This document shows positions 1 to 5,931 of a stretch of DNA of 5,931 nt, piece by piece. Every line of letters starts with the position of its first letter. The stretch's first letter is position 1. The position numbers and the translations under genes were made by a program. The notes under the pieces were generated by a model. The model had not been told where the DNA came from. It saw only the letters and a list, made by a program, of their open reading frames with translations, and searched no databases. This DNA is from Verrucomicrobiota bacterium (GTDB lineage Bacteria; Verrucomicrobiota; Verrucomicrobiia; Limisphaerales; AV2), in contig QHPA01000043.1 of the NCBI GenBank assembly GCA_003218935.1, positions 1-5,931 on the forward strand, given 5' to 3'.

Positions 1-953
1 CTTTGAACGATGTCATAGTTCGTCATCGCCCAGGGCGCGATGTTACCCGGGCTATGACATAGCACACACCTCGCCTGAAGCAGCGGCGCGATGTCCGATG
101 AATAGGCGGCGTTTTGTGGCGGATTGAATGTGACGGTGCAACCGTCGGCCCTGGCGCTGGTGATCGCCGCCGGCTGCCCGACCAGCACAGCGGTGAGCGC
201 GTTCGCCAGATAGTATTGCGTGGTGTTTGTCGGCGATGGACCGACGCGATCGTCAATCGCGCCGCGATAAAAGACGGCCCAGTTGGTTGTCCAGGGGTCG
301 GAAACTTTCTTCAGAGCGAAGGCCTCGGGCGTTGTTCGGGCGCCGTACTCGCGCGCGACCAGTTGAGCCCGGTCGTGCAGGATGGGCAGGTCAATCCCCC
401 GCGCGTTGGCTTCGGCGACGATGTTGGAGGGGTTGTCCGCGGCGTTGGCGTCCACCATCCAGAACAGGACGCCTTGAGGACTGAACTGGTCGCGCAACGA
501 TTTGATGGCCGAGACCATTTCCAGGACTTTGCCGCAGCCGTTGCCGGTGAAAATGAGCACAATGGAACGGACGTTCGTGTCAGCGAGGTGGTACTTGAGT
601 TCGCGCGAGCGGCCCAGATGGTCAATCAGACGAAAATCCGGCGCAACCACGGGAGAGGCGGGGTCGGTCAGTTTCATTGCGCGGTAGAAGCGCTGCGGCA
701 TAAGTGCGGAGGCCGAGTCAAACCACACCAAAGGCGAGTTCGTCAGCGTCGCGGTGATCAGCGGCTGCCAACCATTGGAACTGATATTGCTGGCGGAGGC
801 TTCCAGCACGTAGTCATGGTTCGCTTCACCGATGACGCCCAGCCGGGCAGGGCCGGAGTTGCGTTCGATCATCAACTGCGTTGGCTGAGCGTATGAATGG
901 GTGGCCAACAAGAAGCCCGGTACCAGAGCAGCGAAGAATCGTTTTGGTCTCAC
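1..953 (-). CDS. Exported redoxin (AhpC/TSA-like) - cytochrome c fusion protein, C-terminus beyond the left edge
   Basis: The minus strand reads open from a GTG at 953 through base 1: 317 codons, with no stop in the window. Residues 1-22 form a signal peptide (basic RPKR, hydrophobic FFAALVPGFLLA, cleavage after HSYA before Q23), so the protein is probably periplasmic or outer-surface. Residues about 105-230 resemble a thioredoxin-fold redoxin: a hydrophobic strand SIVLIF, then TGNGCGK with a lone Cys140, a strand GVLFWMVDAN, and a later RTTPEAFAL, which carries the cis-Pro-type TPE motif. There is no CxxC pair, so a single peroxidatic-type Cys is likelier than a dithiol site. At residues 296-300 lies CVLCH, a c-type haem motif, followed by GNIAPWAMTNYDIV. 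That resembles the haem segment of redoxin-cytochrome proteins which in some bacteria continue into a copper type II monooxygenase-like domain; such a C-terminus here is inference. The start is uncertain: an in-frame ATG at 1079 has a better ribosome site but would add 42 residues before the signal peptide. Confidence 0.8.
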   Translation of the reverse strand, partial: MRPKRFFAALVPGFLLATHSYAQPTQLMIERNSGPARLGVIGEANHDYVLEASASNISSNGWQPLITATLTNSPLVWFDSASALMPQRFYRAMKLTDPASPVVAPDFRLIDHLGRSRELKYHLADTNVRSIVLIFTGNGCGKVLEMVSAIKSLRDQFSPQGVLFWMVDANAADNPSNIVAEANARGIDLPILHDRAQLVAREYGARTTPEAFALKKVSDPWTTNWAVFYRGAIDDRVGPSPTNTTQYYLANALTAVLVGQPAAITSARADGCTVTFNPPQNAAYSSDIAPLLQARCVLCHSPGNIAPWAMTNYDIVQ

Positions 954-1086
954 GGCGTGGCACGCTAGCAGGGAATTGGCCCGGCGGCAAGAACAACGCT
1001 GATGAGAGAAATCGAAGTGGAGCAGGTCGCGATGCGGACTGCTTTTCCACAGATTGTTCGTGGCTGCCCGGTAAGGCATGATGCGG

Positions 1087-1091
1087 CTCCT
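1087..1091 (-). promoter_or_regulatory. Shine-Dalgarno-like AGGAG before an alternative ATG (1079) of the redoxin gene
   Basis: On the minus strand AGGAG sits 7 bases before an ATG at 1079-1077 that is in frame with the redoxin-cytochrome gene, with no stop in between. The GTG at 953 has no comparable site. If used, this start would put an unusual arginine- and cysteine-containing 42-residue extension (beginning MPYRAATNN) ahead of the signal peptide. The match could be chance, or the mark of the real translation start. Confidence 0.35.
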
Positions 1092-1139
1092 CGCCGTGAC
1101 TGAGAGATTTTTCGTCGGTTTTTGAATTTGAACGAGACG

Positions 1140-1235
1140 ATGCGGCGGGCGGAAAAAGACGCGGCTCTGGAGGCGCTGGCTGTGGCTGAGGAGCTGGTCG
1201 GTTTTCTTGGCACTCTGCCCACGAAAGTCGACTGA
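1140..1235 (+). CDS. Possible small alanine/glutamate-rich helical protein or gene remnant, 31 aa
   Basis: An ATG at 1140 opens 31 codons to a TGA at 1233. The frame is open back to 1104, with TTG codons at 1122 and 1128 as alternative starts. The product begins MRRAEKDAALEALAVAEELV and would form one amphipathic helix. By hand count 21 of 31 third positions are G or C, consistent with coding in a GC-rich genome. Against it: very short, no good ribosome site, and opposite in strand to both neighbours. It could be a remnant of the C-terminal end of a decayed gene. I do not recognise the family. Confidence 0.22.
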   Translation: MRRAEKDAALEALAVAEELVGFLGTLPTKVD

Positions 1236-1260
1236 GCCCGTGAATTTCTTGACTGAGGCA

Positions 1261-1449
1261 TCACGGCAATTCGTGAAAGCCTTCGACGGCGAGAGGTTTC
1301 TGTGCGTTGTCGCGACGCGATGGCGTGTTTTCCTTCACATCTTCACAGTGACCGCAGGTGCATCTGAACCGCACTAATTTGTTCGGCAACACTTTCACCC
1401 GATTCATAATTCCACCGCACACCGGACATCCCAAGGTATCGCCATTCAT
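1261..1449 (-). CDS. Small zinc-ribbon-like protein, 62 aa
   Basis: Read from the ATG at 1449 this gives 62 residues ending in TGA at 1261. Two cysteine pairs stand out: CPVCG at residues 8-12 and CTCGHC at about 30-35, separated by a basic/hydrophobic stretch. That pattern is typical of a zinc ribbon or knuckle that holds one zinc through four cysteines. The tail (about residues 37-62) is polar and probably disordered. There is no signal peptide or membrane segment, so it should be cytoplasmic. The specific family and partner are not recognised; such proteins may bind nucleic acid or proteins. An in-frame GTG at 1467 would add MRFLRR at the front, and neither start has a strong ribosome site. 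It lies on the same strand as, and upstream of, the redoxin gene, but the gap makes an operon uncertain. Confidence 0.55.
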   Translation of the reverse strand: MNGDTLGCPVCGGIMNRVKVLPNKLVRFRCTCGHCEDVKENTPSRRDNAQKPLAVEGFHELP

Positions 1450-1617
1450 GCGTCTCAAAAACCGCACATCTCATGCCGCCACCTATCGAAATGGGTGTGC
1501 GTTTGAAGGCACGGCCGCCTGTTTCTGAGCGCAGCGAACACCTTTTCTGCATCATTTTTGCTTGAAAGCGGTTGACGAATGGAGCACTTTCCGACGCGCC
1601 ACAAATGGCAGGAAGAC

Positions 1618-1623
1618 TATAAA
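1618..1623 (+). promoter_or_regulatory. Possible -10 element (TATAAA) upstream of tRNA-Val
   Basis: TATAAA lies about 36 bases before the first base of the tRNA, a plausible distance for a -10 element. No recognisable -35 hexamer sits 16-18 bases upstream (the sequence there is GC-rich), so this is only a weak candidate. Confidence 0.2.
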
Positions 1624-1658
1624 AACCAACGGTTCCCATCGGTTTTTCGGCCTCCAAA

Positions 1659-1733
1659 GCGCGCTTAGCTCAGCGGTAGAGCATCAGTATCACACACTGG
1701 GGGTCGCAGGTTCAAATCCTGCAGCGCGCACCA
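1659..1733 (+). tRNA. tRNA-Val (anticodon CAC), CCA encoded
   Basis: A full cloverleaf folds by eye. The acceptor stem GCGCGCT (1659-1665) pairs perfectly with AGCGCGC (1723-1729). The D stem is GCTC/GAGC (1668-1671 with 1679-1682), with a short D loop AGCGGTA. The anticodon stem is TCAGT/ACTGG (1684-1688 with 1696-1700), with one T-G pair. The seven-base loop ATCACAC places CAC at 1691-1693, which reads the valine codon GUG. The variable loop is five bases. The T stem GCAGG/CCTGC (1706-1710 with 1718-1722) encloses TTCAAAT. The discriminator is A1730 and CCA (1731-1733) is encoded in the DNA. It converges on the FGE-like gene, 42 bases away. No integrase or duplicated 3' end is visible, so there is no sign here of use as an integration site. 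Confidence 0.95.
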
Positions 1734-1775
1734 TGCCGACTGTGTTCGCCAACAGGGCCGAAACGAATTTCTCCT

Positions 1776-2579
1776 CTACTTGCCTGGCGACGGCGCGCTC
1801 TGCTGGACGACGCCACTTTCTCCTTGCAGCACGACGCGGAAGCCGACGTCGTCGTACCTCTTATCTGGTTCCGCCACGTAACGGAATTGGATAAACACGT
1901 AGTCATCGTAGCTGCGCCACGACCCTCCACGGGCGACGTTGTCGTTGCACAAATCCCAAACGTTGCCTCGCGTGTCGTAAAGGTCGAATTTATTGGGTGG
2001 AAACAGGCCCACGTTTTCCGGGTTCTTGCGATCGCCATAGTAACCGGTCACCGACTGTTTCAAGTCGGCCTCATCCACGTAGTATTCCCATTGTTGTTCT
2101 GAGGGAAGAGAATAAGAGTAGCCTTTGGGCAGTTTGTGGTCTTCAATTTCTCCGTCGGTGAGTTTCTTGCAAAACTCGCTCGCCTCGCTCAACGTCACGC
2201 TGTCAACGGGATACTGCGGGCCGGGGAATTTGCTCGGGTTGTCCTTCATGATCTGCTGGTACTGGGCCTGGGTGACTTCATATTGAGCGACACGATAACC
2301 GGCGGGCAACCACACCATCACCGTGCCCAGGGTGTTGGTGATGGGCTTCTCTTCCTGAAACAGTTTCAGCAGCTTCGCCTCGGCGTCCTCTTTCGCAGGT
2401 TCGGCGCTTTCCTTCTTTGGTTCCGGTGCTTCTTTCTTCGGCTCTGTGGCGTCGTTGGCCGGTTTTGGAGCGGCAGCGCCGGCACGCGCGTCGTCGCCCA
2501 GCGTGGTTGAAATGGACAACGCGGAGAGACACAGAATTGAGAATATGAGCCGGGCGATTAAAAGTTTTGTCCTTTTCAC
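1776..2579 (-). CDS. Exported SUMF1 / FGE-sulfatase-domain protein, 267 aa, probably non-catalytic
   Basis: I start it at the GTG at 2579. The frame is open further upstream, but longer versions overlap the end of the MIOX gene, and this GTG directly precedes a signal peptide (KRTKLLIAR, then LIFSILCLSALSIS; cleavage near residue 28), so the product should be exported. Residues about 37-68 form a low-complexity linker rich in Ala, Pro, Glu and Lys with repeats of the type EPKKE. The rest matches the SUMF1/FGE-sulfatase (C-type-lectin-like) fold: YEVTQAQY (100-107), YPVDSVTLSEASEFCKKL (123-140), LPSEQQWEYY (158-167), LFPPNKFDLYDTRGNVWDL (192-210), ARGGSW (216-221) and DVGFRVV (244-250). True formylglycine-generating enzymes carry catalytic cysteines near the C-terminus; none is seen after Cys211, so sulfatase maturation is unlikely and a binding or structural role is more plausible. 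The domain is also short for the family. No clear ribosome site. It lies 89 bases downstream of MIOX on the same strand, so co-transcription is possible. Confidence 0.85.
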   Translation of the reverse strand: MKRTKLLIARLIFSILCLSALSISTTLGDDARAGAAAPKPANDATEPKKEAPEPKKESAEPAKEDAEAKLLKLFQEEKPITNTLGTVMVWLPAGYRVAQYEVTQAQYQQIMKDNPSKFPGPQYPVDSVTLSEASEFCKKLTDGEIEDHKLPKGYSYSLPSEQQWEYYVDEADLKQSVTGYYGDRKNPENVGLFPPNKFDLYDTRGNVWDLCNDNVARGGSWRSYDDYVFIQFRYVAEPDKRYDDVGFRVVLQGESGVVQQSAPSPGK

Positions 2580-2668
2580 GGCGGCAATTTTTAGCAGCGT
2601 CAGGGCCAAGTGGAAAGCCAAATCTGGGCCCCACTCTGTTCGCTGCGGATTTTGTTTGGGTTGGGAAC

Positions 2669-3565
2669 CTACCAGCGCAATTGAGCCGGGAAATATTCGG
2701 TGATCAACTCTTCGTAGAACGGCCGCAGTTCGCTCACATTTGGTCGTTCGTTGCTTTTGGTGTAAAGGTCGTAAGGGTTGAAGGCCCGAACCCATTTAAA
2801 CATGGCCTTGTCACCGTCGTTCATCAGGTAGGTGTAAGCGCCCTCGCGATGCGCCGGGTAAAAGGAGTGGTAGCGGATCATGTAGCGCGCCTCTTCGGGC
2901 AGATAATCCTTCACGACGTGGTACAAATATTCGTCGTGGCCCCAGGAGATCTGAACCTGGTCGAGACCGCGTCCTGCTTGGTAAACGCCGAGCCGGGTTT
3001 GATACCTCGGCTCACGGCTGTCCGGGTTGTCGGCGAAAAACCCGTGGAAAACGATTTGTTCCGACCAGGCGCAACCGACGGGGAAAGTGTCGCCCACCAC
3101 CGCCCACTGCGGTTCGCCGAACAGGCAGAGGATTTTCCCCAGGTCATGAATCAACCCGGTGAGGATGAACCAGCGCGGATGGCGGTCCTTGCGGATTTGT
3201 TCCGCGGTCTGCAACAAATGCTCGAGCTGAGAAAGGTCGGTGTCGGGATCGCTGTCGTCCACCAGCGTGTTCAAAAACTCCATCGCCTCCCAGATCCCCA
3301 TTTTCCGTCGGTCGAGCGACAAAAATTCGCGTTTCTTCGACTGCACGAAATCAAAGGTCTGATAGCGATGGTTCAGGCGATAGAATTCCCGCACCGTGGG
3401 CCGCGCGGTGGCTTCGTAGTTGCGAAACTCTTCCTGTTTTTTGCCGGGGTTGAAGGCTCCGGTTTTCTCCGGCACTTCCGGATAGCGTTCTTTCAAAAAA
3501 TCCTCCCACTCCTCGAGATTTTGGAGTGGCGTTTTCAAATTGGTCGTATTGGTCTGCGTGGCCAT
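2669..3565 (-). CDS. miox: Myo-inositol oxygenase (inositol 2-dioxygenase, EC 1.13.99.1), 298 aa
   Basis: MIOX uses a mixed-valent di-iron centre to cleave myo-inositol with O2 to D-glucuronate, in the cytoplasm. The ATG at 3565 gives 298 residues, close to the 285 of human MIOX; upstream in-frame codons overlap the divergent sensor gene and look non-coding. Family motifs run in order: EEFRNY (45-50), [10 protein letters not shown] (101-110), EHLLQTAE (115-122), GLIHDLGK (137-144), [17 protein letters not shown] (149-165), SWGHDEYLY (208-215), [10 protein letters not shown] (230-239) and NPYDLYTKS (263-271). By motif match to mammalian MIOX all six iron ligands are present: His116, His140, Asp141, His210, His233 and Asp266. 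The lysines matching the substrate-binding Lys127 and Lys257 of the mouse enzyme are Lys144 and Lys270. The C-terminal Trp is also kept. There is no signal peptide. The ribosome site is weak. It is the first gene of a possible two-gene unit with the FGE-like gene and is divergent from the sensor. No inositol transport or uronate catabolism gene is visible. Confidence 0.96.
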   Translation of the reverse strand: MATQTNTTNLKTPLQNLEEWEDFLKERYPEVPEKTGAFNPGKKQEEFRNYEATARPTVREFYRLNHRYQTFDFVQSKKREFLSLDRRKMGIWEAMEFLNTLVDDSDPDTDLSQLEHLLQTAEQIRKDRHPRWFILTGLIHDLGKILCLFGEPQWAVVGDTFPVGCAWSEQIVFHGFFADNPDSREPRYQTRLGVYQAGRGLDQVQISWGHDEYLYHVVKDYLPEEARYMIRYHSFYPAHREGAYTYLMNDGDKAMFKWVRAFNPYDLYTKSNERPNVSELRPFYEELITEYFPAQLRW

Positions 3566-3600
3566 AAAATTTTTCAGATCACTCAAACGCTTGTGCCGGA

Positions 3601-3614
3601 CTGACAGCTGACAG
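3601..3614. repeat. Perfect tandem heptamer (CTGACAG)x2 in the MIOX leader
   Basis: Two adjacent exact copies of CTGACAG, 36-49 bases upstream of the MIOX start codon, with the palindrome CAGCTG at their junction. A direct repeat here could be an operator half-site pair or a chance duplication; it is too short to decide. Confidence 0.4.
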
Positions 3615-3731
3615 GATGGCGCCCAGGGACCGAGTAAACAAGCCAAATCGATTAAGCTCTTATACGGTTCCAGGTCGCATGTTTTGGAAGGCGTGTCCCC
3701 CGCGAAGGCGTAGACCGTCCAAAGGGTTCCT

Positions 3732-3760
3732 TTGACAGTTGTTCTGTTTTCGCCTAGGCT
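3732..3760 (+). promoter_or_regulatory. Candidate sigma-70-type promoter for the MASE1/PAS sensor gene
   Basis: An exact TTGACA (3732-3737) is followed after 17 bases by TAGGCT (3755-3760), which keeps the T, A and final T of the -10 consensus. Transcription would begin near 3767, leaving a leader of about 48 bases before the GTG at 3815. Spacing and orientation fit; the -10 is mediocre and the call rests on pattern matching alone. Confidence 0.45.
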
Positions 3761-3801
3761 TTTCAGCGCATCGTAACCCGGCGATGAGCTGTTCCCAACA
3801 C

Positions 3802-3806
3802 TGAGG
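3802..3806 (+). promoter_or_regulatory. Ribosome binding site (TGAGG) that selects the GTG at 3815
   Basis: TGAGG lies 8 bases before the GTG at 3815 but only 2 bases before an in-frame GTG at 3809. The spacing favours 3815 as the start of the sensor protein. An in-frame stop at 3785 rules out starts further upstream. Confidence 0.5.
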
Positions 3807-3814
3807 TTGTGCAA

Positions 3815-5931
3815 GTGACAAAAAGCGAAAGTCCTTTTGCACGGAGGTCGGAAAGTCTTGGAGCCCTGTTGGTGTTGCTGACCGTTTACTTCGTCGCGGG
3901 CAAGCTTGGCCTGAGGTTGGCCTTCGTCCATGCGAACGCGACGGCGGTATGGCCGCCCACGGGAATCGCTCTGGCGGGCCTGCTCATGCTTGGGTATCGC
4001 GTTTGGCCGGTGATTTTTCTGGGAGCTTTCCTCGTGAACATCACGACGGCCGGCTCGGTTGTGACCTCACTCGGCATCGCCGCCGGCAACACCCTCGAAG
4101 CCTTGCTGGGCGCGTGCCTGGTGAACAGGTTCGCCGGCGGTCGCGCGGCCTTCGATCATCCGCGAACTCTTTTCAAATTTGCGGTGCTGGCCGCGACGGC
4201 GAGCACAGCGGTGAGCGCCACAATCGGTGTGGCCAGCCTTTCGCTGGGCGGCTCCGCCACCGCGTCCAACTACGGGACTATCTGGCTGACCTGGTGGTTG
4301 GGGGACGCCGTCGGCGCCCTGATCGTGACCCCGTTTTTTGTCCTCTGGAGCGCGAAACCGCGCTTGCGATGGAGCCGGGCCAAGGCGGTTGAAGCCGCTC
4401 TATTTTTGGTGGTTTTGTTCCTGGTTTGTGAAGTCGTCTTCGCCGGGTTGCTGCCTGCTGGAGTCAAAAGTTATCCGCTCTCATTTCTGTGCATTCCACC
4501 CCTGATCTGGGCCGCGTTCCGTTTTGGGGAGCGTGAAACGGTGACAATGACCTGTGTGCTTTCGGGGATTGCAATCTGGGGGACGCTGCACGGCTACGGA
4601 CCCTTTGTGAGAGACTCGCAGAATGAGTCACTCATTTTTTTGCAGTCGTTCATGGGGGTGGCCGGTATTACGGCCGTGGCGGTTGCCGCGGTCGTCGCGG
4701 AGCGGAAGCGAGCTGAGGAGGCATTGCGGACAGCGCATGGCGATTTGGAGCTGCGAGTCAAGGAGCGCACCGCCGAACTGGCCGATGCGCGCTGCGAGTT
4801 GGAAGAACGGGTTCAGGAACGCACCGCGGAGCTGGCCGCCGCGAACGATGCGTTCCTGGCAGAAATTGTGGAGCACAAACGGACGGCGGAGGCGCTGCGG
4901 GAAAGCCAGACCAAGCTCCAGGCTATGTTTGACAACTCAGTCGATGCCATTTGCGTGTCGAAAGCCGGAAATCATGTGATGGTGAATCCAGCTTACTTGA
5001 AATTGTTTGGCTATGGCCGGCCGGAAGAACTGTTGGGAACATCGGTGCTGGAACTTATCGCGGCGTCGCAGAGGGAATTCGTTCGGGAAGACATGCGGCG
5101 CCGGGCGAACAGCGAGGCCGCTCCCACGCATTACGCGACTCGCGGCCTGCGCCGAGGCGGGTCCGAATTTGATCTTGAGGTGGAGGTGTGCACTTACAAG
5201 CTGAAAGGGGAGATTTACACACTGGCCATATTGCGCGACGTGACCGAACGCAAACGGGCCGAGCAATTACTGCGGGAAAGTGAAGCGCTCAAGAGCGCCA
5301 CTCTGGAATCGGCTCTGGATTGCATCATTGCCATCAACCACGAAGGCAAAGTGATCGAGTGGAATCCAGCGGCGGAGAAGACGTTTGGCTTTCGCCGCGC
5401 GGAGGTGCTCGGCCGCGAGATGGGCGACCTGATCATCCCGCGCTCGCTGCGAGAGAAACATCGCCAGGGTCTGTCGCGCTTTCTGGCCACCGGCGAGGCC
5501 CTGGTGCTGGGCAAGCGCGTTGAAATGACTGCGATGCACGCAGACGGACGGGAATTTCCTGTCGAACTGGCCATCACCCGCATTCAAAGCGACGGCCCGC
5601 CGATGTTTACCGGTTACGTGCGCGAGATTACCGAGCGCAAACGGGCGGAGGCAACGCGCAACCAACTCGCGGCGATCGTCGAGTCTTCCGGGGACGCGAT
5701 TATCGGCGAGACGTTGGAGGGCACCATTCTGAGCTGGAACGCGGCCGCGGTGAGAATCTTCGGTTACTCGGCCGAAGAGATCGTCGGCCGTTCGATCAGT
5801 TTGTTGGTCCCGCCGGAACTGCAAGGCGAGGAGGCGAAAATTCTCGAAAAACTCAAAAACGGCGAGCGGATCGAGCATTATGAAACGGCTCGGTTGCGGA
5901 AAAATGGCTCGAGAGTCGATGTCTCTCTGAG
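3815..5931 (+). CDS. MASE1-domain membrane sensor with coiled coil and at least three PAS domains, C-terminus beyond the right edge
   Basis: From GTG 3815 the frame is open for 705 codons to the window edge. Residues about 15-295 are a multi-pass membrane region matching MASE1, a membrane sensory domain: [19 protein letters not shown] from residue 45, [17 protein letters not shown] from about 159, and RFGERE at 236-241. A cytoplasmic coiled coil follows (296-365), with a duplicated ERTAEL element at 317 and 335. PAS1 runs about 368-485 ([23 protein letters not shown] end [10 protein letters not shown]). PAS2 runs about 498-612 ([20 protein letters not shown]; end [10 protein letters not shown]). 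PAS3 starts near 616 ([21 protein letters not shown]) and is cut by the window end. Proteins of this build usually end in a histidine kinase or a GGDEF/EAL domain; which applies here cannot be seen. The ligand is unknown; PAS domains may bind haem, flavin or small metabolites. It is divergent from MIOX over a shared 249-base region. Confidence 0.92.
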   Translation, partial: MTKSESPFARRSESLGALLVLLTVYFVAGKLGLRLAFVHANATAVWPPTGIALAGLLMLGYRVWPVIFLGAFLVNITTAGSVVTSLGIAAGNTLEALLGACLVNRFAGGRAAFDHPRTLFKFAVLAATASTAVSATIGVASLSLGGSATASNYGTIWLTWWLGDAVGALIVTPFFVLWSAKPRLRWSRAKAVEAALFLVVLFLVCEVVFAGLLPAGVKSYPLSFLCIPPLIWAAFRFGERETVTMTCVLSGIAIWGTLHGYGPFVRDSQNESLIFLQSFMGVAGITAVAVAAVVAERKRAEEALRTAHGDLELRVKERTAELADARCELEERVQERTAELAAANDAFLAEIVEHKRTAEALRESQTKLQAMFDNSVDAICVSKAGNHVMVNPAYLKLFGYGRPEELLGTSVLELIAASQREFVREDMRRRANSEAAPTHYATRGLRRGGSEFDLEVEVCTYKLKGEIYTLAILRDVTERKRAEQLLRESEALKSATLESALDCIIAINHEGKVIEWNPAAEKTFGFRRAEVLGREMGDLIIPRSLREKHRQGLSRFLATGEALVLGKRVEMTAMHADGREFPVELAITRIQSDGPPMFTGYVREITERKRAEATRNQLAAIVESSGDAIIGETLEGTILSWNAAAVRIFGYSAEEIVGRSISLLVPPELQGEEAKILEKLKNGERIEHYETARLRKNGSRVDVSL
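4757..4837 (+). repeat. Internal tandem duplication in the sensor coiled coil (period 54 bases, 18 residues)
   Basis: The segments encoding [11 protein letters not shown] (from 4757) and [11 protein letters not shown] (from 4811) are exactly 54 bases apart. Over 33 aligned bases I count 26 identities, and most differences are at third positions, which suggests an older duplication held by protein-level selection. Linkers with one ERTAEL element before a PAS domain are common in such sensors; here the element occurs twice, lengthening the rod between membrane and PAS1. Confidence 0.6.

Larger units (their letters stand above)
954..1260. other. Gap between the redoxin gene and the zinc-ribbon gene
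   Basis: About 307 bases without a confidently called gene. It holds the possible upstream start of the redoxin gene (ATG 1079 on the minus strand) and a short plus-strand reading frame (1140-1235). I see no clear stem-loop terminator, tRNA or convincing -35/-10 pair. The redoxin gene may be expressed from a promoter in this gap or by readthrough from the zinc-ribbon gene upstream on the same strand. Confidence 0.5.
3566..3814. other. Divergent intergenic region between MIOX and the MASE1/PAS sensor
   Basis: 249 bases between two divergent start codons, so promoters for both genes should lie here. For the sensor there is a good -35 with a moderate -10 (3732-3760). For MIOX (minus strand) I see only an AT-rich leader just before the ATG and a TATAAG-like hexamer near 3656-3661 without a -35, so its promoter is unresolved. 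A tandem heptamer CTGACAG CTGACAG sits at 3601-3614, close to the MIOX start. Open frames crossing the region look like chance. Confidence 0.6.

Noticed and set aside
51..63. Palindrome GCTATG-A-CATAGC, with a further inverted TGTCATAG at 11-18
   Set aside because: It lies inside the redoxin-cytochrome coding sequence across the haem motif codons; too short and too constrained by the protein to call an operator or terminator.
184..200. 17-base word AGCACAGCGGTGAGCGC shared with 4202-4218
   Set aside because: The two copies lie in unrelated genes on opposite coding strands with no flanking similarity. Unlikely in random sequence, but GC-rich codon bias raises the odds, and nothing suggests a mobile or regulatory element.
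114..896. Open frame of 260 codons on the plus strand
   Set aside because: It lies opposite the redoxin-cytochrome gene, whose minus-strand translation has a signal peptide, a redoxin domain and a haem motif. The plus product is Arg/Gly/Val-rich with no recognisable motif and is best explained as a shadow of high GC third positions.
1659..1733. tRNA-Val as an integration (att) site for a genomic island
   Set aside because: No integrase, no repeated 3' tRNA fragment and no shift in gene style next to it inside the window.
1562..1894. Open frame of 110 codons on the plus strand
   Set aside because: It runs straight through the tRNA-Val and into the antisense of the FGE-like gene, so it cannot be a real protein gene.
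2580..2795. N-terminal extension of the FGE-like protein by 72 codons
   Set aside because: It would overlap the end of MIOX in another frame and bury the signal peptide. The GTG at 2579 sits directly before the signal peptide.
2567..3604. Open frame of 345 codons on the plus strand
   Set aside because: It is antisense to the whole MIOX gene, which is unambiguous by its active-site motifs. The plus product has no recognisable domain.
3566..3931. N-terminal extension of MIOX by 122 codons
   Set aside because: The extension crosses the divergent intergenic region and the start of the sensor gene, and known MIOX proteins are about 285 residues. The ATG at 3565 gives 298.
5267..5878. Open frame of 203 codons on the minus strand
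   Set aside because: It is opposite PAS2 and PAS3 of the sensor, which are clear by motif; the product has no recognisable family features.

Overview
This window looks like a chromosomal segment from a GC-rich Gram-negative bacterium. The Verrucomicrobiota (Pedosphaera/Limisphaerales-like) are the best guess, with Planctomycetota or Acidobacteriota possible. This rests on the gene content (a secreted redoxin-cytochrome c protein, a secreted SUMF1/FGE-domain protein, a bacterial myo-inositol oxygenase, a MASE1/multi-PAS sensor), the GTG starts and the weak Shine-Dalgarno sites. It is an inference; no marker gene is present.

Layout, left to right. (1) Minus strand, running off the left edge: the N-terminal part of an exported protein with a signal peptide, an AhpC/TSA-like redoxin domain and a c-type haem motif. 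(2) A poorly resolved stretch (954-1260) with a possible small plus-strand reading frame. (3) Minus strand: a small four-cysteine zinc-ribbon-like protein. (4) Plus strand: a complete tRNA-Val(CAC) with encoded CCA. (5) Minus strand: an exported SUMF1/FGE-sulfatase-domain protein. (6) Minus strand, 89 bases upstream of it: a full-length myo-inositol oxygenase (MIOX) with all six iron ligands. (7) A 249-base divergent intergenic region. (8) Plus strand, running off the right edge: a membrane sensor with MASE1, a coiled coil and at least three PAS domains; its output domain lies outside the window.

Functional reading. MIOX converts myo-inositol and O2 to D-glucuronate and is the most informative gene here. 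MIOX and the FGE-domain gene share a strand and may be co-transcribed. The sensor is divergent from MIOX and could share control signals with it, but nothing proves a regulatory link. No transposase, integrase, CRISPR array or rRNA was seen. I found no complete new multi-gene system; the most promising lead is the MIOX / FGE-like / MASE1-PAS neighbourhood.
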